This document shows, one piece after another, positions 1 to 5,993 of a DNA stretch of 6,390 nt (positions are counted from its first letter, which is position 1; every line of letters starts with the position of its first letter). This DNA is from Pseudomonadota bacterium. Its GTDB lineage: Bacteria > Pseudomonadota > Alphaproteobacteria > Rhizobiales > Hyphomicrobiaceae. The stretch lies in assembly GCA_023390485.1 (NCBI GenBank), contig JAEWCT010000369.1, forward strand, positions 1-6,390, in the 5' to 3' direction. The position numbers and the translations under genes are program-made. The notes under the pieces were generated by a model. The model was not told where the DNA came from. It did no database searches and worked only from the letters and a program-made list of their open reading frames with translations.

Positions 1-593
1 CCTTCATTGTGCCCGGCCTCGTAATGATGCTGCTCCTGACGCAGAGCACGCTCAACGCCTCGTTCGGCATCTACTTCCCGCGCTTCACGGGGACCATTTA
101 CGAACATCTTTCCGCTCCGATCTCGGCGTTCGAGATTGTTCTCGGATATGTCGGAGCGGCGGCAACGAAATCGGTTATCCTTGGGCTGCTCGTCCTGGTC
201 ACGGCCAGCCTATTCGTTGACCTTCGTATCGCACATCCCTTCTGGATGATGCTGTTTCTGGTGCTTACAGCGCTAACGTTCAGCATGCTCGGTTTCATCA
301 TCGGGATTTGGGCCGATGGGTTCGAAAAGCTGCAGATTATACCACTGCTCATCATCACGCCGCTGACGTTTCTTGGCGGCACTTTCTACTCGGTGAAGAT
401 GTTACCGCCTTTTTGGCAAACGGTGACGCTCTTCAATCCTGTCGTCTATTTGATCAGCGGTTTTCGCTGGAGCTTCTTTGAGATTTCCGACGTGAATGTC
501 GGCGTCAGCCTTCTAATGACCACCGTGTTTCTTGCGGTCTGCATGGCCATAGCCTGGTGGATTTTCCGCACGGGCTACCGCCTCAAGGCCTGA
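1..593 (+). CDS. ABC-2 type transporter permease, YadH-like, 3' part
   Basis: This is the C-terminal part (196 residues) of an inner-membrane permease of the ABC-2 family. Such permeases pair with a separate ATPase and form the export channel for drugs, lipids or polysaccharides. The frame is open from the first bases of the window, reading F-I-V-P-G-L-V-M-M, so the true start lies upstream; YadH proteins are about 256 residues. Visible hallmarks are the VPGLVMM segment, the [11 protein letters not shown] segment (about 360-395), LPPFWQ (about 402-420) and [12 protein letters not shown] (about 435-470). Together these match E. coli YadH closely as I remember it. About five hydrophobic membrane stretches are visible, the last near 505-565. 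The gene ends 9 bases before the convergent aldehyde dehydrogenase stop. Its partner ATPase would be expected upstream. The substrate cannot be told, and nothing ties it to the dehydratase cluster. Confidence 0.9.
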   Translation, partial: FIVPGLVMMLLLTQSTLNASFGIYFPRFTGTIYEHLSAPISAFEIVLGYVGAAATKSVILGLLVLVTASLFVDLRIAHPFWMMLFLVLTALTFSMLGFIIGIWADGFEKLQIIPLLIITPLTFLGGTFYSVKMLPPFWQTVTLFNPVVYLISGFRWSFFEISDVNVGVSLLMTTVFLAVCMAIAWWIFRTGYRLKA

Positions 594-602
594 CACGCTC
601 TC

Positions 603-2081
603 TCATCCGCCGCCCTTCAAATACCAGCCCCACGGCTCCTGAGTTGTGTAGGTCGTGATTTGCTTTGGCTCGAGGAAATTGTTCAGACCCCACGTTCCCA
701 GTTCACGGCCGACGCCGCTCTTCTTTACGCCGCCCCACGGGGGTTCGAGGAAATTCGGCTGCGAGCAATTGATCCAGACGACGCCGGCTTCAAATGCGTC
801 GGCGACGCGGTCCGCGCGTTTCAGATCTCCCGACATGACCGCCGCAGCGAGACCGAACTCGCTGTCGTTCGCCAGCCCAATGGCCTCGGCTTCCGTGTCG
901 AACGTCGTCACCGCAAGGACGGGACCGAAGATTTCCTCGCGCCAAATGCGCGCTGACGGCACCACGTCGGCAAAGATTGTCGGCTCCAGGAAATAGCCTT
1001 CATTGAGGTTCGAGGGACGGCCGCCGCCGGTCACAAGCGTCGCCTCCTTCTTTCCGGCCTCGATGAAGCCAAGCACTTTTTCGTATTGCGTTTTGCTGAC
1101 GAGCGGTCCGAGCAGTGTGCCCGCTGCCATGCCGTCGCCGATTTTGATCTTCTTGGCTTCCGCAGACAGCCGGTCGATGAGCTTCGGCGCGATGCCCTTC
1201 TCGACGATCATCCGCGATGTGGCAGAGCAGACCTGCCCCTGATTCCAGAAAATCCCGAACATCACCCATTCGACGGCCTGCTCGATATCGGCGTCGTCAA
1301 AGATGACTATCGGCGATTTGCCGCCGAGTTCGAGACTGATGCTTTTGACGTCGCGCGCCGCAGCGGATGCTACCGCGATGCCCGTCGGCACTGAGCCAGT
1401 GAAGGCAAGCTTGCGAACGTCGGGATGCGATGCGAGATGGGCACCGGCGTCCGCGCCGTACCCCGTCACAACATTCAATACGCCGTTCGGCAAACCGGCC
1501 TCGGCGGCAATGCGTGCGAGTTCGAGTGCGGTAAGCGGCGTGTACTCAGACGGCTTCAGAACAACCGCGCAACCCGCTGCAATCGCAGGCGCGACCTTCC
1601 ACGCAGCCATCAGCAAGGGATAATTCCACGGAACGATGAGGCCAGCGACGCCCGACGGCATGTACTTAACGCGTGACTGAAAGCGCGCGTCGGGCACTGC
1701 TATGATCTCGCCTTGGCGCCCGTCCAATTCCTCGGCGTAGGTCGCATAGAGATTGAAGCAATATGCGGCGTCGCCGATATCCCAAAGGGCTTCAGGCAGC
1801 GGCTTACCGTTGTCCTTCACCTCAATCTCGGCGAGCGCCTGCTTTTGCTCTTCGACCGCCGTGCCGATCGCGCGAAGGATCACGGCCCGATCCCGGCCGC
1901 TGGTACGCGACCACGGACCTGCCATGGCGGCTTTCGCGGCGGCGACTGCCGCGTCGATGTCAGCTGCCGTTCCAGCGGCGCAGCGATGGAAGGTTCGCTC
2001 GTTCGCCGGATTGACGACATCGAGGGTACCGCCGCCCCGCGCGTCGCACCACCTTCCGTCGATAAAAAGCTTCGATTCCAT
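603..2081 (-). CDS. ALDH10-like aminoaldehyde / betaine-aldehyde dehydrogenase
   Basis: This 492-residue NAD(P)+-dependent aldehyde dehydrogenase is full length for the family and has no signal peptide, so it is cytosolic. Visible catalytic parts are Asn153 in PWNYP, Lys176 in LKPSE, FTGS 227-230, the general base Glu251 in LELGGK, the nucleophile Cys285 in GQVCSATSR and Glu383 in EEIFGP. Several stretches are typical of plant ALDH10 enzymes: FWxxGQxCSATSR, NCSQPxF followed by PWGG, and the C-terminal EPWGWY. The ALDH10 aromatic box is intact (Tyr154, Trp161, Trp279, Trp449). Those enzymes oxidise 3-aminopropanal, 4-aminobutanal, 4-trimethylaminobutanal or betaine aldehyde. Val434 occupies the position that is Ala in betaine-aldehyde-active and Ile in inactive plant forms, so omega-aminoaldehydes look likelier; this is inference. 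The start is supported by GGAG five bases upstream. It lies 33 bases downstream of the PLP enzyme gene and is probably cotranscribed with it. Confidence 0.93.
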   Translation of the reverse strand: MESKLFIDGRWCDARGGGTLDVVNPANERTFHRCAAGTAADIDAAVAAAKAAMAGPWSRTSGRDRAVILRAIGTAVEEQKQALAEIEVKDNGKPLPEALWDIGDAAYCFNLYATYAEELDGRQGEIIAVPDARFQSRVKYMPSGVAGLIVPWNYPLLMAAWKVAPAIAAGCAVVLKPSEYTPLTALELARIAAEAGLPNGVLNVVTGYGADAGAHLASHPDVRKLAFTGSVPTGIAVASAAARDVKSISLELGGKSPIVIFDDADIEQAVEWVMFGIFWNQGQVCSATSRMIVEKGIAPKLIDRLSAEAKKIKIGDGMAAGTLLGPLVSKTQYEKVLGFIEAGKKEATLVTGGGRPSNLNEGYFLEPTIFADVVPSARIWREEIFGPVLAVTTFDTEAEAIGLANDSEFGLAAAVMSGDLKRADRVADAFEAGVVWINCSQPNFLEPPWGGVKKSGVGRELGTWGLNNFLEPKQITTYTTQEPWGWYLKGGG

Positions 2082-2086
2082 CTCGG

Positions 2087-2090
2087 CTCC
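2087..2090 (-). promoter_or_regulatory. Ribosome binding site of the aldehyde dehydrogenase
   Basis: On the minus strand GGAG stands five bases before the ATG whose last base is 2079. This supports that start and fits a second gene translated from a shared message with the upstream PLP enzyme. Confidence 0.65.
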
Positions 2091-2114
2091 AGTTGAAAAG
2101 GCTCGACGGGGATT

Positions 2115-3452
2115 TCAGGAGGCTGCGGCGAGTGCGCCTTTGAACGCCTCGACGAAGATGCCGACGTGCTCGCGATTGAAGCAGAGCGGCGGACGGATCT
2201 TCAAGACGTTGCCCTGACCCCCAGCGGTGCCGATGAGGACATTGCGCTCGCGCATGCCATTGACGATTTTCTCGGCAAGCTTGCGATCTGGTTCACGTGA
2301 CGCCTTATCCTTCACGACCTCGACGCCGATATAAAGTCCGGCGCCGCGGACGTCACCGATGCGGTCGCCTTCGGCTCCGGCGCTGCGAAGCTCCGAGCGC
2401 AGATAGGCGCCGGATTCGAGGCTATTCTGCTGCAGCCCTTCGTCCTTGAGGACATCCAGGACGGCCAGTCCGGCAGCGGCCGCGACCGGATTGCCGCCGA
2501 ACGTGTTGAAGTAACCGGACTTCGAGCCGAATGCCTTGAGCATCGCCGGTTTCACCGCGACGCCGCCCATCGGGTAGCCGTTGCCCATCGGCTTGCCCAT
2601 GACGATCATGTCGGGCACCAGACCGTGGCGTTCGAATCCCCACATTTTTTCGCCCGTACGGCCGAATCCCGGCTGCACCTCGTCGGCGATGTAAACACCC
2701 CCGGCGTCGCGCACCGCCTTGACGGCTTCAGCCAGGAATCCTGGCTCGCCCGGGAAAACGCCATCGCTCGAAAAGATGCTGTCGGCGTTGAATCCAGCAA
2801 GGCGAATGCCCGCGGCCTTCATCGCCGCAATTGCTGCGCGGACATCCTCGGCAAAGCGGTGTCCGATGGCCTCGCTGCCATACCGATAGGTGTCCGGCGC
2901 CGGCACGAGGAATACGTAGGGCGGTCTCGGCTCGGCGCTGGCGGATGACGGCGAGATCTCCGTCATGGTCGTTGTGTTGCCGTGATAGGCATTATCGGTG
3001 ACGATGAAGCCGGTGCCGCCGGTGACTGCGCGAGCGATGCGGAGCGCAAGATCGCCGCTTTCGCTGCCGGTGCAGGTGAATACGATATTCGAGACGGCCT
3101 TCGGCATGGTGCCGAGTAGCCGTTCGGCATACGTGTAGATATTGTCGTAGAGGTATCGCGTGTGCGTGTTGAGCGTGCCGAGCTGACGCGAGATGGCTTC
3201 GACGACGCGCGGATGGCAGTGCCCGACGGACGGGACGTTGTTGTAGGCATCGAGATAGCGTGTGCCGTCGGCGTCGTAGAGCCAGACCCCCTCGCCTTTG
3301 ACGAGATTGAGCGGGCGCTCGTAAAACAGCATCGAGGTCGGACCGAAGGTCTTTTTCCGGCGTTTGACGAGGCTCGTCACCGCGGGCGTAAGAGTGTCGG
3401 CCGCGTTCATGTCGAAGGCGTTGAGATCAAGAATTTTTCGCGTAGATTCCAT
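2115..3452 (-). CDS. Class III PLP enzyme, AGXT2L/ethanolamine-phosphate phospho-lyase-like
   Basis: This 445-residue fold-type I PLP enzyme is cytosolic. Visible cofactor residues are GSES at 129-132, Tyr156-His157-Gly158 stacking on the ring, Asp257 in ADEVQ, the PLP lysine Lys287 in MGKPMGNG, and Thr317 in FNTFGGNPV. Throughout, it resembles human AGXT2L1 (ETNPPL) as I recall it: NNV..VGHCHP, PDTYR, DEVQ.GFGR.G, PD...MGKPMGNG, IGD.RG.GL.IG, NVLKI.PP.CF. AGXT2L enzymes remove phosphate and ammonia from an amino-alcohol phosphate to give an aldehyde; relatives are true omega-aminotransferases. Lys418 sits where ornithine aminotransferase has its substrate-binding Arg413, as in ETNPPL, which favours a lyase; this is inference. 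Asp224 stands where many family members have Glu. The start at 3452 is preceded by AGGGGG; Met15 has no such site. It heads the two-gene minus-strand operon. No amino-alcohol kinase is visible, so transamination, for example of beta-alanine, remains possible. Confidence 0.88.
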   Translation of the reverse strand: MESTRKILDLNAFDMNAADTLTPAVTSLVKRRKKTFGPTSMLFYERPLNLVKGEGVWLYDADGTRYLDAYNNVPSVGHCHPRVVEAISRQLGTLNTHTRYLYDNIYTYAERLLGTMPKAVSNIVFTCTGSESGDLALRIARAVTGGTGFIVTDNAYHGNTTTMTEISPSSASAEPRPPYVFLVPAPDTYRYGSEAIGHRFAEDVRAAIAAMKAAGIRLAGFNADSIFSSDGVFPGEPGFLAEAVKAVRDAGGVYIADEVQPGFGRTGEKMWGFERHGLVPDMIVMGKPMGNGYPMGGVAVKPAMLKAFGSKSGYFNTFGGNPVAAAAGLAVLDVLKDEGLQQNSLESGAYLRSELRSAGAEGDRIGDVRGAGLYIGVEVVKDKASREPDRKLAEKIVNGMRERNVLIGTAGGQGNVLKIRPPLCFNREHVGIFVEAFKGALAAAS

Positions 3453-3710
3453 AATGCCCCCTAGGGCAACTCCCTGGCGATAGTACGACTTTTCGCATCG
3501 GTTTTGGTTAGTATAGGATAGGCTAAGGGTCTCGGCTTGACCCTTCGCGGCCGGGTCTGTTCAGTTTGCGCTCAAGCAACGATGCCGAACGTGGACTGGA
3601 GCCCAAAGACCCGTCAACTTCGAGGCGGCTCTGGTCAAACGCCTGGACTGCGCTCAGGCTATCGTGACGCCCGCCAGCAATCGCACCACCCATCGTCGAG
3701 AGCGCACCCC
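3453..3710. promoter_or_regulatory. Divergent control region between the two operons
   Basis: These 258 bases separate two divergent start codons and must hold the promoters of both operons. Visible elements are AGGGGG (3457-3462, minus strand), a ribosome binding site four bases before the PLP enzyme start that overlaps the palindrome CCCTAGGG (3459-3466); a possible minus-strand -10 box TATACT (3515-3510); a tandem ATAGGATAGG (3513-3522); an inverted repeat at 3525-3545; and a weak GCCTG/CAGGC pair (3641-3645 with 3655-3659). GAGAG at 3698-3702, eight bases before ATG 3711, is the likely ribosome binding site of the dehydratase. I could not identify a convincing -35/-10 pair on either strand, a sigma-54 site or a cobalamin riboswitch. 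No regulator gene is in the window. Confidence 0.6.
3525..3545. repeat. Perfect 7-base inverted repeat, possible operator
   Basis: AAGGGTC (3525-3531) and GACCCTT (3539-3545) are exact reverse complements around a 7-base spacer, giving a 21-base dyad with centres 14 bases apart. It lies about 73 bases upstream of the PLP enzyme start and about 165 bases upstream of the dehydratase start, close to the AT-richer stretch that could hold promoters. No U-tract follows, so an operator for a dimeric regulator is likelier than a terminator. Confidence 0.4.
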
Positions 3711-5993
3711 ATGACGGAAGAATCGCACGCACGGCCAAATCGCTGGAAGCGGTTTTCCGATTGGGACGAGCGCCCGCTCCGGCTCGACAAGTTCGCGGTC
3801 GAGGATGCGGCAAACGGCTTTTCGGCATTTAAAAGCCCCTTCGATCCGAAGCCGGGGTTTTCCATCGGCGGAGGCGTCGTCGAATCGATGGACGGGATCG
3901 GGTCCCAAGATTTCGATATGATCGACTATTTCATTGCGCGGTATCATCTCGATCCTGAAATCGCGCCGGAAGCCATGGCGATGCCGTCTCTCGAAGTGGC
4001 GCGCATGCTCGTCGATATGAATGTGCCGCGAACGGAGCTCGTGCGCCTGGCCCACGGCATGACGCCAGCCAAACTCGCCGAGGTCGTCGGTCACCTGTCG
4101 TCGCTCGAGATTGCGTTTGCCTACAGCAAGATGCGGGCGCGCCAGACACCGGGCAATCAGGCGCACGTGACGAACGCCAAAGATGACCCTTTGCAGATGG
4201 CGGCCGACGCCGCGACAGCCGTGGCGTTCGGCTTCGATGAAATCGAGACGACGATGCGGGTCGCCCGCAACTCCTGGTCAAATGCCGTTGCCTGTGCGGT
4301 TGGGGCCGCTGTCGGACGTTGGGGCACGCTCTTTCAGTGTTCCAGCGAAGAAGCGGAAGAACTCAAGATCGGCATGGCGGGCTTCACCTCCTATGCTGAG
4401 ACTGTGTCGGTCTACGGGACCGAAAAGAGTTTCGTCGATGGGGACGACACGCCCTGGTCCAAGGCGTTTCTGGCAGCAGCATATGCCTCGCGCGGCATCA
4501 AGATGCGGTGCACATCCGGCGCGGGTTCGGAGTTGCTGATGGGATTTCACGATCGCAAATCGCTGCTCTATCTCGAAGCGCGTTGCCTTTGCCTGCAACG
4601 CGCCATGGGCGCCCAGGGCACGCAGAACGGCGGCATCGACGGGGCTCCTGTGACGTGCACGGTTCCAGGCGGCATGCGCGAATTGATGGCGGAAAACCTG
4701 ATCGCCGTCTGGCTCGATCTCGAATGTGCATCCGGAAACGATGCGCGCGCGACGGAATCGGAGATCCGCGTCGGCGCGAAAATCCTGCCCTATCTCGTTG
4801 CGGGCTCCGACCTCATCTGTTCCGGTTTCGGTTCGATCCTGAAGTACGACAATTCGTTCAACGCCTCGCTGCTCAACGGCGAGGAACTCGAGGATTATCT
4901 GGTTCTCCAGCGCGACTTCGAGGCCGACGGCGGGCTCACTCCCGTTGGTGAGACGCGCGTCATGGAGCTCCGGGCGCGCGCCGTCGATGCCATCAGCGCC
5001 GTCCTGGAAGAGCTCGGTCTTGCGAAGCCGACCAGCGATATGAAGCTGAGTGTCGTTGCGGCGTCCGGCTCCGATGAAACGCGGACATTCTCAGGCCGGG
5101 ACGTCGCCATGATCAGCGAAGCCATCCATGCGCGGTCGATTACGGTGATCGACGTCATCAAGGCACTTGCGGCGCGGGGATTCGGCAAAGAAGCGGAAAA
5201 TCTTTTGAAGCTCGTGCGGCTCCGCGTTTCCGGCGACTACCTGCAAACCTCGGCAGTCGTCCGGGATGGGCGGATCGTCAGCGCCGTCAATAATCCGAAC
5301 GATTATCAGGGTCCGGGCACGGGCTACCGGCTCAGCGAAGATCGGCGCGAGGAAATCGTCGCCATTCGGGATGTGCTGACGCGGCAAGAGGTGCTGAGGG
5401 TCGAGGCTACCTACCGGCCGGCCGAAGTCGCGCGGATCGCCTACAGGCCGGTCGGCCCCGCTGCCGCGACGCGCAACGAGCGGGAGGTGGTGATCGGCAT
5501 CAGCCCCGCTTTTGGGTTGAAGCTCTTCCAAACAGTTGCGGGGCATCCGCTCTCGGCCATTCTGCGTGTATTGATCGCTGGAATTACGGAAGGCGGGTGC
5601 ACGGCCCGCGTCGTTCGCATGCGCCATACGGCCGATACGTCGTTCCTGGGGCTCAGCGCGGCTCGGCTTGCGGGCTCCGGCATCGGCATCGGCATCCAGG
5701 CGAAGGGAACCGCCGTCATCCACCAGAAAGACCGGCTGCCGCACAACAATCTCGAACTGTTTTCGAACTCGCCGATCACCAAGCTCGAACATTACAAGCG
5801 CATGGGGCTCAATGCGGCCGCCTACGCCCTCGGTGAAATGCCGGAACCGGTCATCGTGCCGACGCGGGGCGAAGCGATGGGCTCGCGTTATCATGCCAAA
5901 GTTTCGCTCATTTACGCGATCGAGACCGAAATGACATCGGAGGGCGCCGAGCCTGAAGAGATCGACGTCACATTCATCGGAGCGGCCGCATGA
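3711..5993 (+). CDS. B12-dependent diol/glycerol-type dehydratase, fused large and medium subunits
   Basis: This 760-residue fusion covers the large subunit (residues about 10-560) and the core of the medium subunit (about 590-760) of adenosylcobalamin-dependent diol/glycerol dehydratase, which turns a vicinal diol into an aldehyde by radical chemistry. The large domain aligns without gaps to Klebsiella PduC over the active site at an offset of +9 (PduC numbering from memory): Gln150, Glu179, Glu230, Gln305 and Ser371 are the metal ligands, and His152 and Asp344 are catalytic. The medium domain shows PAFG, GSGIGIGIQAKGTAVIHQ and LPHNNLELFS, typical of PduD/DhaC, but lacks PduD's N-terminal extension. 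Pocket residues differ from the known enzymes: Ile309, Asp310, Ala345 and Ser382 replace Val300, Ser301, Gln336 and Met373. The frame stays open back to a TTG at 3537, but homology begins only after Met 3711, which has GAGAG eight bases upstream. The small subunit follows with a 4-base overlap. The substrate is uncertain. Confidence 0.95.
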   Translation: MTEESHARPNRWKRFSDWDERPLRLDKFAVEDAANGFSAFKSPFDPKPGFSIGGGVVESMDGIGSQDFDMIDYFIARYHLDPEIAPEAMAMPSLEVARMLVDMNVPRTELVRLAHGMTPAKLAEVVGHLSSLEIAFAYSKMRARQTPGNQAHVTNAKDDPLQMAADAATAVAFGFDEIETTMRVARNSWSNAVACAVGAAVGRWGTLFQCSSEEAEELKIGMAGFTSYAETVSVYGTEKSFVDGDDTPWSKAFLAAAYASRGIKMRCTSGAGSELLMGFHDRKSLLYLEARCLCLQRAMGAQGTQNGGIDGAPVTCTVPGGMRELMAENLIAVWLDLECASGNDARATESEIRVGAKILPYLVAGSDLICSGFGSILKYDNSFNASLLNGEELEDYLVLQRDFEADGGLTPVGETRVMELRARAVDAISAVLEELGLAKPTSDMKLSVVAASGSDETRTFSGRDVAMISEAIHARSITVIDVIKALAARGFGKEAENLLKLVRLRVSGDYLQTSAVVRDGRIVSAVNNPNDYQGPGTGYRLSEDRREEIVAIRDVLTRQEVLRVEATYRPAEVARIAYRPVGPAAATRNEREVVIGISPAFGLKLFQTVAGHPLSAILRVLIAGITEGGCTARVVRMRHTADTSFLGLSAARLAGSGIGIGIQAKGTAVIHQKDRLPHNNLELFSNSPITKLEHYKRMGLNAAAYALGEMPEPVIVPTRGEAMGSRYHAKVSLIYAIETEMTSEGAEPEEIDVTFIGAAA
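5979..5982 (+). promoter_or_regulatory. Ribosome binding site of the small subunit, inside the fusion gene
   Basis: GGAG lies seven bases before ATG 5990, within the last codons of the fused subunit gene. With the ATGA stop/start overlap it indicates translational coupling of the two dehydratase chains. Confidence 0.6.

Noticed and set aside
1..593. Permease as part of the dehydratase pathway, for example a substrate importer
   Set aside because: ABC-2 YadH-type permeases are export systems, the gene is on the opposite strand and convergent to the enzyme operon, and nothing in the sequence links them.
580..640. Bidirectional terminator between the convergent permease and aldehyde dehydrogenase genes
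   Set aside because: The genes are only 9 bases apart and I see no GC-rich hairpin with a flanking T-run there.
1753..2217. Plus-strand open frame of 154 codons across the junction of the two minus-strand genes
   Set aside because: It runs antisense to both enzymes and is Ala/Ser-rich without any recognisable domain.
3453..3710. Cobalamin riboswitch upstream of the B12-dependent dehydratase
   Set aside because: I looked for the conserved B12-box and the usual core elements and found none; the region also lacks a clear terminator or sequestering stem before the start codon.
3654..4166. Minus-strand open frame of 170 codons over the start of the dehydratase
   Set aside because: It is antisense to conserved coding sequence and shows no family motif; low-complexity Arg/His composition indicates a shadow.
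5091..5894. Long minus-strand open frame (267 codons) opposite the fused dehydratase
   Set aside because: It lies wholly antisense to a strongly conserved gene, its translation is rich in Arg, Asp and His with no recognisable motif, and it fits the shadow frames common in GC-rich DNA.
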